Assembly (NCBI GenBank): GCA_958430865.1
Contig: CAUDNR010000771.1
Location: 14,803-24,998, forward strand
DNA: 10,196 nt
From: Entrophospora sp. SA101
Lineage: Eukaryota > Glomeromycota > Glomeromycetes > Entrophosporales > Entrophosporaceae
Direction: 5' to 3'
Within the stretch, counting starts at the first letter, position 1; each line of letters opens with the position of its first letter. Below the pieces are notes generated by a model, which did not search any database, was not told the origin of the DNA, and worked only from the letters and a program-made list of their open reading frames with translations. Shown here in pieces: positions 1 to 7,752 of this stretch. A program made the position numbers and the translations under genes.

Positions 1-103
1 TATCACATGACAAAACAATTTTTATTGCATTTTTGATTGGAAATTTTTTCCCAAAATTCGTCGTCGTGGCGCAGTAAGTTGCGGGATTAGGTGTCCTGCA
101 CTG
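1..103 (-). mobile_element. Tc1/mariner-like element end (partial)
   Basis: Read on the minus strand, the sequence beginning at 103 (CAGTGCAGGACACCTAATCC) has the look of a Tc1/mariner terminal repeat, and it directly abuts a TA dinucleotide (104-105). To its right lies Tigger transposase sequence, which changes abruptly here: the transposase reading frame runs across the TA and hits a stop at 87-89 inside this segment. Inference: a Tc1-like element inserted into the older Tigger copy. The rest of the element lies outside the window, so neither the other terminus nor the TA duplication can be confirmed. Confidence 0.4.
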
Positions 104-105
104 TA

Positions 106-557
106 GCAAAATTGATGACGATCGGCAAAAACTTTTTAATGCGGAAATTGTTGAAATATATACAAAATAACATGTAATATTTGGTTGTATTGGTTTTTTC
201 ATTATTTAATAATTTCACTTTTTCCAATGGTTTAAATGCTTGAAATTCTTTATAATCTATTCCTAAATCACCGTGTTGAAGAAAATTAAAAGCTGTCTCA
301 ATGGCAATTACAGCACCTTTCGTTGAAACTTTAGGCATAGTGTTACTCTCAACAATTTCTTCTGGATTGAAGAAGGCAATTATTTCTTCTTCTGTCACCA
401 TTTCATTATTTATTTGAAAATCATCAATGGTAATATATTCTTCTGTTTCTAATTAAGGGCAAATGATAACTGATTGATTAAATTATTAACATCATTTTTT
501 CTCTCTTCAACTATATTTCTTGAATTTTCAATTTCATTATTAGGTATTTCATTTTCC
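106..557 (-). pseudogene. Tigger/pogo transposase C-terminal remnant
   Basis: Two minus-strand open stretches share one register of similarity. The first (about 557-450) is Asn/Glu-rich, contains NNLINQLSFALN, and ends in a TAG. After a break, the second (about 450-106) reads ETEEYITIDDFQINNE and then MVTEEEIIAFFNPEEIVES, followed by an alpha-helical segment with a FLQHG motif. An acidic stretch followed by a run like 'p.vs...A..aie....fl.q' is how Tigger/CENP-B-like transposases in fungi usually end; I recognise this by pattern, not by a search. No DDE residues are present. The frame runs out in the neighbouring Tc1-like end. It is non-functional: a stop or frame break near 450 and no catalytic domain. 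Confidence 0.5.
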
Positions 558-705
558 AAAGAGAGAATCCAGTTTTCCTCCAACTATATTATCAATTTTG
601 GTAATTTGGTCAAATTTCATAAATTTATATGTTGTGTGAATCTGCTGTGATGAGACTAGTACATAGTAGAAAGACCCCTATCAAAAATCCGTTGTAACAA
701 GAAAT

Positions 706-725
706 CCACTGGTGAGGTTTGACTG
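706..725 (-). repeat. Tigger terminal inverted repeat
   Basis: Minus-strand CAGTCAAACCTC starting at 725 and bordered by TA at 726-727. It differs by a few bases from the terminus at 6686 (CAGTCGAACCCTCG), so the two belong to related but separate copies. Confidence 0.6.
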
Positions 726-840
726 TAATAATAATTATATAAAAAAAAATTAATATTAAATGATGGTTAACCAATTAAAAAAATATCTTAACTGGTTAAC
801 TGTTTAATTGCGGTTAACCGGTTAACAGTGCCAACCCCTA
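726..840 (-). mobile_element. hAT-like element end, interrupted by Tigger
   Basis: From 840 leftward the minus strand begins TAGGGGTTGGCACTG, close to the usual hAT terminus (TA.GG.TGG). It is followed by four subterminal copies of GGTTAAC(C) (plus-strand positions 765-772, 794-800, 812-819 and 820-826, two of them abutting). Clustered short subterminal motifs are where hAT transposases bind. After about 115 bp the Tigger terminus begins, so the Tigger element appears to have inserted into this hAT copy. No hAT transposase or second terminus is visible, so the 8-bp target duplication cannot be tested. Confidence 0.55.
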
Positions 841-888
841 GTTTTTATTATATTTTCATCACTCGGTGATGAAAAATATAATAAAAAC
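841..888. repeat. Near-perfect palindrome (hairpin)
   Basis: Arm 841-862 (GTTTTTATTATATTTTCATC then AC) pairs with 866-888 around the central TCG (863-865), with a single extra A in the right arm as the only irregularity. It abuts the hAT-like terminus at 840. It could be a fold-back remnant, a very small inverted-repeat element, or a replication-slippage palindrome. No coding role is seen. Confidence 0.75.
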
Positions 889-1136
889 AATGATGATATA
901 AATATTAATGATATTATTATTGATAATAATAAATAGCAGTAGTAATAATGAAAAGTTGAATTTTTGTCAGTGCCCAAAGAATAGGTAATACTTACAAATG
1001 GCTTTGGGTCTGAGTATTTTCCTCCCATGCAAGTGCTCTGACAATATTTTTATAAATCATTTTGAATTAAAATAAAATAATTTTCTTGTTAATTTTGTAA
1101 ATAAATTTCAAGTCATGTGCCATTATTTTCAAAATT
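889..1136. other. AT-rich stretch, no gene recognised
   Basis: Mostly ATT/AAT-type low-complexity sequence to about 950. From about 1037 to 960 the minus strand is less AT-rich and contains a donor-like GTAAGTAT (about 1000-993), which might mark a lost exon. No family is recognised and no open frame of useful length continues through it. Confidence 0.3.
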
Positions 1137-1920
1137 ATGCATAGACAATTAAAATCTAGATGGTTACAATGGTGTAATCTGATACTTTATGACCAAATTA
1201 TACAATGTTTTTTCCATGATGGAATGTCTGCATGGATTGGATTAAGTGAGATTTTTCTTTTTTTTCATGTAGGTAAAGCTGTCCATGTGGATCATTCCAT
1301 GATTTTGAAAATTGTCATGTTTGAAGAAATGCCCTAATTCACCATCTCAGGGTCCTTTCACAACTTGTTTCAGCATATTTCAGTAGTGCAGGTAGATGTG
1401 CAATAGGTGATTTCTTGGCATGGTGTTGCCACTTTATGCAAGTAAGCCCATTTGTCTTTGGTCATCATCAAGTTGTAGAAGATCTGAGAAAGGCCCTACA
1501 CACTTATTTCTTTCTGAAATTCGATGACAAGGTTGTGGTTTTGATGAATGTTTCTCACAGTTCACATTTCTGGTGGCCAGTATCTGGTTCTAATTTTGAA
1601 AGTTTCTTCTTTTTTCAGCATCAATGTGCTAGTACCAACACAAGCAGGACCTAGCTATCTATTGAAAGTGGTATTTTTTAATGTACTCATAGTGTCCCTT
1701 CCTATTGGGGGAACCGTCAAAGCTTTCAGATCAGGGTTTCCAAATAAGATCAGGAGTTTGGCATTGTTTGGCTCAACAAAACCCACAATCAATCTACTGT
1801 AGTTTGTGTCTGTTGCATATTTTTGGAGGAAAGAATCATTTAGGACAACCAAATCTGGAGGATGGGGAACCTCTTCTGGAAGTTGATTGCAATAGTGGTT
1901 CAACAAGCAAGTTAAAATGA
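1137..1920. other. Less AT-rich segment, possible decayed coding DNA
   Basis: Base composition is visibly less AT-biased than either flank and looks coding-like, but both strands carry only short open stretches. The most protein-like is on the minus strand at 1906-1655 (83 codons; contains LIVGFVEPNNAKLLILFGNP), ending in TAG. Further stop-interrupted minus-strand sequence follows down to about 1140. On the plus strand a frame at 1415-1654 (79 codons, contains VVVLMNVSHSSHFWWPV) overlaps it. I recognise no family in any frame. Most likely this is an old mobile-element or gene relic; a non-coding transcript is possible. No function is proposed. Confidence 0.25.
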
Positions 1921-2120
1921 TTAGATATGGGCTTTTTTTATTTGATAATGTTTATTATATTTGAATTATTCAGATAAATTTTGATATATTAATAAAATTA
2001 TTTATATATTATATATGATGTATTGATAAGTACATTGCTTCAACTTGTTAATGCTATGAAAAAATGAAATCATTGATTTGAAACAAACAATTCTGCAGTT
2101 ATGTATGTATGATAACAATG

Positions 2121-2403
2121 ATTATTAAAAATTATATATATTTATTTTTTTGTCAAAAATCATTATTTTTTATTTAGTATGCATAGTTGACATCTGAATT
2201 TCAAAATGAAAAAAAAATTCAAAAAAGTTATTATATAATATCATTTTCAAGATATTTAAACTATAGTAGTCAGATAAATAAAAATAAATAAATAATTTAA
2301 TACATAACCAGTGATAAGATTTAATTTATTCAGGTAAGTCATCTGGTATAGCTAAATCAATTTGTTTAGAATCTACAAAATATTTATCACAAGAGTGAAT
2401 ATT
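2121..2403 (+). repeat. Left arm of diverged inverted repeat bracketing the kinase gene
   Basis: Reverse-complement similarity to 6338-6657 is visible in several ordered blocks. The strongest is 2331-2386 (last kinase exon and its splice site) against 6357-6409 plus 6458-6475. Others are the CTATAGTAG block (2261-2269 vs 6532-6540), the CAAGATATTTA block (2248-2258 vs 6549-6559) and ATTAAAAATTA (2124-2134 vs 6644-6654). On this side the arm is the genuine 3' end and downstream flank of the kinase gene. The rest of 1921-2325 is AT-rich, with no other feature seen. Confidence 0.7.
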
Positions 2404-5400
2404 GTTTGTTAATTTTAATAAAATGAAAATAATCAATAATTGAATGTTAATAATTACCATTATTATTACCAATAATTGTTACTTTATTGGAATTCACAGG
2501 TTGGGGAAGATTTATAAAATTTAATAATCTGCTAGTATAAACTGCATTTGGATGAATTACTGCAGTAATTGTTGAAGGATCAAATTTTATTTCATCCATT
2601 TTCTTAACCTCTTTTCTAATTGATTTTAATTCATCTAGCCCTTCTTCTGAATATTCATAAAAATCAAAATTTTTCATCATCCTATTCATATCACATGAAT
2701 TAAACCAAAAATTAATAATATCATAAATTTCTTTAGCAATTGGACGTTTATCTGGATTAGCATCCATGCATTTGAATGCTAGTTCAATATAGAATTTTGG
2801 TGTATTGTTTGAGAATCCAGGTCTTGCACCTTTACATATTTCCATTGCAAGATATTCATCATGTGCCAAATTATTAAATGGTTGTTGGCCAGTTGATACT
2901 ACAGACATCAGAACTCCAAAACTGTATACATCTGATGCCATTGTATATGGTTTCTCTTTTAAAACTTCTGGTGCAATATATGGTAATACTCCACATATAT
3001 CATTTTTGTTTGATGATGATTTTTGACTAGCCGGGAATGATAATCCTAAATCTGCAATCAATGAATTCATATTTTCTTGAAGAATATTACCACTATGAAG
3101 ATCATGATGAATAATTTCTTTTTCATGAAGATCTTTTAAACCACTAATAATATAATAAAGAATTCTAAATTTGTCTTTCCATTTTAAATTTTTAAAATCT
3201 TTTGTTAAATAATTTTGAAGACTTCCACCTTCCATATATGTCATTACAAATATATATTCTTTTGTAATTGGATCTTGTGTTAATCCATAAATATGAATTA
3301 TTTTTATTTTATTATGAAACTTCATATAATTTTTGAACTAAATAATAAATAAAATATTTAATTATAACAACAATAATAATATTTAAGAAATCTGAAAATA
3401 AATAGAAAAGTAAAATAATTTACCTCATTAAGAAATTCATCAGAAATATTCTGTGAATTATGTAGTTTTTTTAATGCCACAGGCATATCTTTGCTAGTTC
3501 TTTTATTTCTATCAGTATATTTATTACCATTTAACCAAGTAGCTTTGGATATAGTTGCAAACCCACCTTCACCCATCTTTTCAATATTTGCTAAATCATT
3601 ATAAGGAATCCATTGAAGATAATTCCAATTACCATACTTGGTTGCTTTAAGCTGTGTACTTTTAATCAACTCATCTAATGTTTCATTGCCACTAGTCCAT
3701 CCTTCAGTTAATAATTTTGGATCGCATGATTGACACCATGCCCATTGAGTGTTATATCTATTGCATGTTGGACATTCCCCAAATAATATTATTCTTTTAT
3801 CAGAATATTCATCATTTTGAAGACTTCCATCCTCCATGTAATGCATTACAGAGATATATTCTTTTGTGATTGGATCTTGTGTTAATCCATAAATATAAAC
3901 TTTATCATGAAACTTTGTATAATTTTTGAGCTAAATAACAAATAAAATAGTTAATTACAACAATAATAATCAATAATATTTAAAAAATCTGAAAATAAAC
4001 AAAGAAATAAAATAATTTACCTCATTATGAAATTCATCAGAAATATTCTGTGAATTATGTAGTTTTTTTAATGCCACAGGCATATCCTTGCTAATCCTTT
4101 CATAGTTATAATAATTTATACTTTTATAACCATTCAACCAAGTAGCTTTGGATATAGTTGCAAAACCACTTTCTCCCATTTTTTCAATATTTGTTAAATC
4201 ATTATAAGGAATCCATTGAAGATGATTACTATAATGATATTTAGTTGCTTTAAGTTGTGTACTTTTAATCAACTCATCTAATGCTTCATTGCCACTAGTC
4301 CATCCTTCGGTTAATAGTTTTGGATCACATGATTGACACCATGAATAATCAGTATTATATCTATTGCATGTTGGACATTTCTCATATTCTTCTTTTCTAA
4401 TATATGGATCTTCATAACCTTGAAGACTTCTATCTTTCATGTATTCCATTACAAAGATATATTCTTTTGTAGCTGGTTCTTGTGTTAATCCATAAACTTT
4501 ATTTATAAATGATTTACCATAAAATGTAATATAATTTCTAAACTATATAAAAAAAATATATTGAATTTCTAGAATAATATTTAGAAAAACTGAAAATAAA
4601 TAAATAAATAAATAGAAAAATAAAAATAATTTACCTCATTAAGAAATTCATCAGAAATATTCTGTGAATTATGTAGTTTTTTTAATGCCACAATCCTATC
4701 TTCACTAGTTCTTTCTTCATGACTTATATATTTACTACCATTCAACCAAGTAGCTTTGGATATAGTTGCAAAACCACCTTCACCAGTCTTTTCAATATTT
4801 GTTAAATCATTATAAGGAATCCATTGAAGATACAAATTATTGTCATATCGAGTTGCTTTAAGTTGTGTACTTTTAATCAACTCATCTAATGTTTCATTGC
4901 CACTAGTCCATCCTTCAGTTAATAGCTTTGGATCACATGATTGACACCATGAATAACCAGTATTATATCTATTGCATGTTGAACATTCCCCGAATAATAT
5001 TATTCTTTTGTCAGAATATTCATCATTTTGAAGACTTCCATCTTCCATGTAATGCATTACAGAGATATATTCTTTTGTGATTGGATCTTGCGTTAATCCA
5101 TAAATATAAACTTTATCATGAAACTTTGTATAATTTTTGAGCTAAATAACAAATAAAATAGTTAATTACAACAATAATAATCAATAATATTTAAAAAATC
5201 TGAAAATAAACAAAGAAATAAAATAATTTACCTCATTATGAAATTCATCAGAAATATTCTGTGAATTATGTAGTTTTTTTAATGCCACAGGCATATCCTT
5301 GCTAATCCTTTCATAGTTATAATAATTTATACTTTTATAACCATTCAACCAAGTAGCTTTGGATATAGTTGCAAAACCACTTTCTCCCATTTTTTCAATA

Positions 5401-6276
5401 TTTGTTAAATCATTATAAGGAATCCATTGAAGATGATTACTATAATGATATTTAGTTGCTTTAAGTTGTGTACTTTTAATCAACTCATCTAATGTTTCAT
5501 TGCCACTAGTCCATCCTTTGGTTAATAGTTTTGGATCACATGATTGACACCATGAATAATCAGTATTATATCTATTGCATGTTGGACATTCCCCATACTT
5601 TTCATCCCTTTCCTTTGAATATTGATCTTTGTGATCTTGAAGACTTCCATCTTCCATGTATTTCATTACAATGATGTATTCTTTTGTAGCCAGATCTTGT
5701 GTTAATCCATAAATTTTATTTAAAAAATATTTACCATAAAATGTAACATAATTTCTGAACTAAAAAAATATATTGAATTTCAGAATAATATTTAAAAAAT
5801 CTGAAAATAAATAAAAAAAAATAATTTACCTCATTAAGAAATTCATCAGAAATATTCTGTGAATTATGTAATTTTTTTAATGCCACAGTCCTATCTTCAC
5901 TAGTTCTTTTATTATTATGATTTGCTTTTTTATAACCCTTTAACCAAGTAGCTTTAGATATAGTTCCAAACCTACCTTCACCTATCTTTTCAATATTTGT
6001 TAAATTATTATAAGGAATCCATTGAAGATGATTACTATAATGATAATATGTTGCTTTAAATGTACTTTTAATCAACTCGTCTAATGTTTCATTCCCACTA
6101 GTCCATCCTTCAGTTAATAGCTTTGAATCACATGATTGACACCATGAATAATCAGTATTATATCTATTGCAAGTTGAACATTTCCCATATTTTTCATCCC
6201 TTTCCTTTGAATATTCATCATTTTTGTCAGTAGAAGTATCATCATGGTGTTTATTTCCATCCAAAGTATTTTCCAT
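2326..6276 (-). CDS. TKL-like protein kinase with five tandem N-lobe modules (7 exons)
   Basis: Predicted exons: 6276-5830, 5759-5232, 5141-4635, 4542-4021, 3930-3424, 3337-2458 and 2372-2326, all with GT-AG introns (70-92 nt), giving about 1145 residues without a stop. Each of exons 1-5 encodes a CxxC-x9-CxxC motif (first at residues 33-49), WTSGN, a linker, a glycine loop (GEGGFAT in module 5), the beta-3 lysine (VALKK, about 822 in module 5) and the helix-C region EFLNE. After each phase-0 intron comes YGLTQDP and the hinge ending in GSLQ. In modules 1-4 the next cysteine motif follows at once; only module 5 continues into a C-lobe. The C-lobe has HHDLHSGN (catalytic Asp about 916, Asn about 921), DLG in place of DFG (about 933), APE and DVYSFG. 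The catalytic-loop Arg is His, yet the Lys/Asp/Asn set is kept, so activity is plausible. Start: ATG at 6276, the first in frame. The last exon adds SKQIDLAIPDDLPE. Alternative: several decayed genes. The preserved phase argues against that. Substrate unknown. Confidence 0.75.
3801..4379 (-). repeat. Recent segmental duplicate, copy 2
   Basis: Nearly identical to 5012-5590 at a constant offset of 1211 bp (two module lengths). By eye I count about four substitutions, and the intron inside (3931-4020 vs 5142-5231) looks identical. The other modules differ much more, in introns and variable patches. This is a very recent duplication or gene conversion. Confidence 0.85.
5012..5590 (-). repeat. 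Recent segmental duplicate, copy 1
   Basis: Partner of 3801-4379. It covers most of module 2, its intron and the hinge/junction into module 3. Identity drops sharply on both sides (module-specific residues before the first CxxC on one side, module 3 cysteine region on the other). Confidence 0.85.
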
Positions 6277-6374
6277 TGTGGTTTTTGTATAATGTCAAAA
6301 AAAATTTTTTTTTTCAGCCACAAATATGTATCACAAAATATATTAATATCCACTCTTTGATAAATATTTTGTAG

Positions 6375-6477
6375 ATTCTAAACAAATTGAATTGGCTATA
6401 CCAGATGACTAAGGCTCTGCATGAGCCAACTCGCAAGCCAGCTTGTGAGGAGCTTTACAGATGACTTACCTGAATGA
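6375..6477 (+). pseudogene. Orphan last exon of a kinase gene (inverted copy)
   Basis: After an acceptor TTTTGTAG ending at 6374, the plus strand reads SKQIELAIPDD in the same phase as the true last exon (SKQIDLAIPDD, 2372-2326). The frame then meets TAA at 6410-6412, supplied by a small insertion. Beyond the insertion the original ending LPE-stop resumes (6466-6477). No kinase body precedes it on this strand, so it is a fragment. The two exon copies differ at a few positions, so the inversion is not brand new. Confidence 0.7.
6402..6465. mobile_element. 48-bp hAT-like mini-insertion with 8-bp target duplication
   Basis: The insert 6410-6457 is flanked by direct repeats CAGATGAC (6402-6409 and 6458-6465). 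The uninterrupted site survives once in the other arm (minus strand near 2340), which proves an insertion rather than a deletion. The insert starts TAAGGCTC and ends GAGCTTTA, imperfect 8-bp inverted termini (7 of 8 match). The 8-bp duplication and TA-start are those of hAT elements. Internally it contains GGCTC/GAGCC and TCGCAAGC/GCTTGTGA inverted pairs. It is far too short to encode anything, so it depends on a transposase in trans. Confidence 0.75.
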
Positions 6478-6685
6478 GTTAAATCTTGCCATTTTATTAC
6501 AATTAAATTATTTGTTATTTATTTATCTGGCTACTATAGTTGCGATATTAAATATCTTGAGAAATGGAATTATATTTAATAGTAATATTATTTATCTTTG
6601 GAATTTTTTTTTTTTTTTGACAAATATGCATATTAAAATAATGTAATTTTTAATAGTCATAAATATACATTATTGTATTGCAATA

Positions 6686-6878
6686 CAGTCGAACCCTCGT
6701 TTCAACAGGACCGGGAAAACTCTATAGTATGTGACCGCCAAATTAAATGGCAAATCATATTAATGCGAATCTTAGTTTTTTTTATAATTATGCGAATCAA
6801 TTTTCCGAACACATTTAAAAAATTATTAATAATGCGAATCGAAATCAGCCAAGGACATATGAAATTTATCTTTATTAA
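6686..6878 (+). mobile_element. Tigger/pogo-like element end, truncated
   Basis: It begins CAGTCGAACCCTCG right after TA (6684-6685), followed by GGACCGGGAAAA, typical of Tigger-type termini. Three copies of ATGCGAATC occur (about 6764-6772, 6789-6797 and 6832-6840), probably decayed subterminal repeats. No opposite terminus or transposase is seen before the next gene remnant at 6879-6881, so only one end is preserved. The right limit is set by that neighbour, not by a visible boundary. Confidence 0.55.
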
Positions 6879-7712
6879 TTAAAGGAAGTTTTGTGTACTT
6901 GACATACTAAAATGATTATAAATTAAAAATGTTTCATCATCTACTGCAATCAAACAAGGATTAATGTCATTAATATTAGAGTAAAGAATGTATTCCCAAA
7001 AAATAAACTACTTCTCGTGGTGTAATGTCTCCTGCAAAATTTTCACATGAAAAATACCGTTGTGATACTGGAAGATAAACTTTAATAGAAATATATGATA
7101 AATGATCTAAAAATCCTGCTGGCTTTTCTACCAATGCATGTCGTTGCCCACATTTCTCATAAAATGTGATTACTTTACCCAAACACAAGATTTTATTGGA
7201 ATACACAAATAAAAAAAAAATCCATTCTTGCAAAGTGGATGAATATCAGAAATATTTGCAAACCCAATGTTTGTTACTAACAAAACAAAAATTTTAATCA
7301 ATTTTATTATATTACTCATAAGTTAAAAAACACTGATTTCTATTACCTGGTAAATTATTAGATATTGTTTCTAAACGCCTTCTACCTTCCCATCGATCCC
7401 GACGTTGTCTTCTTTGAACTTCATCAACATTGTTTGCTGTTATTTCTGTAATAATTCTATTAAAAGTGTTCCCATTTGTAGCACTATTATTTGTATTTAT
7501 TATTTGTTGTGAATTAATAAAATTAGATTGAAGATTATGAGAAAATGCATCATGACTTTTACGAATTTCTAAAATAGCTGTAATATCTAAAACATTATTT
7601 GCAATGAATAATTGAAATGGTTGAAATGCAACAGGAACAACTTGAGAATTCTGAATGTATTGAATATCAGGGAAGTCTCCAGATGGTAATGGTTGTAATT
7701 CATCTTCATATT

Positions 7713-7752
7713 CATCTTCCAAAACTTCATCTTCCAAAACTTCATCTTCATG
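7713..7752 (-). repeat. 15-bp tandem repeat encoding EDEVL
   Basis: About two and a half copies of CATCTTCCAAAACTT (plus strand), reading as an acidic EDEVLEDEVLEDE stretch in exon 6 of the broken transposase-like gene. The period is a multiple of three, as expected if it expanded while the gene was still under selection. Confidence 0.8.

Larger units (their letters stand above)
104..725 (-). mobile_element. Tigger/pogo-like DNA transposon remnant
   Basis: The right edge shows a terminal sequence reading CAGTCAAACCTC on the minus strand (725 to 714), next to TA (726-727). This is the typical start of Tigger/pogo elements and matches the type of the second Tigger end at 6686. The interior carries a decayed transposase C-terminal region (about 557-106). 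The catalytic part expected between terminus and C-terminus is absent, so this is an internally deleted copy. The opposite terminus was replaced or separated by the Tc1-like end at 103. The TA next to the terminus fits the target preference of the superfamily. Confidence 0.6.
3424..6229 (-). repeat. Tandem array of five kinase N-terminal modules (~600 bp period)
   Basis: Corresponding splice donors lie at 5830, 5232, 4635, 4021 and 3424, a spacing of 597-614 bp. The unit runs from the four-cysteine motif through the kinase N-lobe, the intron and the hinge, up to GSLQ. Constant parts (CNRYNT, WCQSCD, LLTEGWTSGN, LQWIPYN, SKATWL, LKKLHNSQNISDEF) alternate with variable patches: before the first CxxC, after KAT, and after TWL(N/K)G. 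Introns fall into two types. Those after modules 1 and 3 lead into (F)RNY.TFYGK; those after 2 and 4 lead into LKNYTKFHDK. This implies an ancestral two-module unit that was itself duplicated. Confidence 0.85.
6338..6657 (+). repeat. Right arm of diverged inverted repeat
   Basis: Inverted copy of 2121-2403. Similarity begins inside what would be the last kinase intron (about 6340), continues through the last exon and 3' flank, and ends near 6657, just before the Tigger end at 6686. It lies only about 60 bp upstream of the kinase start codon (6276), so the promoter of the array gene must overlap this copied 3' flank or the short gap between them. Confidence 0.7.

Noticed and set aside
1548..1920. 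Several plus-strand frames of 71-84 codons
   Set aside because: They overlap each other and the better minus-strand frame. No start context, splice pattern or family similarity supports them.
3424..6229. The regular ~600-bp repeats as a CRISPR-like or satellite array
   Set aside because: The unit is a coding exon plus intron with conserved protein motifs and kept reading frame, in a eukaryotic context.
3358..6276. Five separate short kinase-fragment genes, each starting at an internal Met near the hinge (e.g. MHYMEDGSLQ)
   Set aside because: Those methionines sit in the middle of the kinase hinge, and open frame continues upstream to a consensus acceptor. The introns join all pieces in phase 0, so one spliced gene is the simpler reading.
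6114..6353. 79-codon minus-strand frame overlapping the kinase start
   Set aside because: It is a shadow of exon 1 in another frame. The exon 1 frame carries the conserved cysteine motif.
6461..6646. 61-codon plus-strand frame after the mini-insertion
   Set aside because: It starts inside the target duplication and runs through the copied 3' flank. The composition is AT-driven, and the kinase-derived frame ends earlier.
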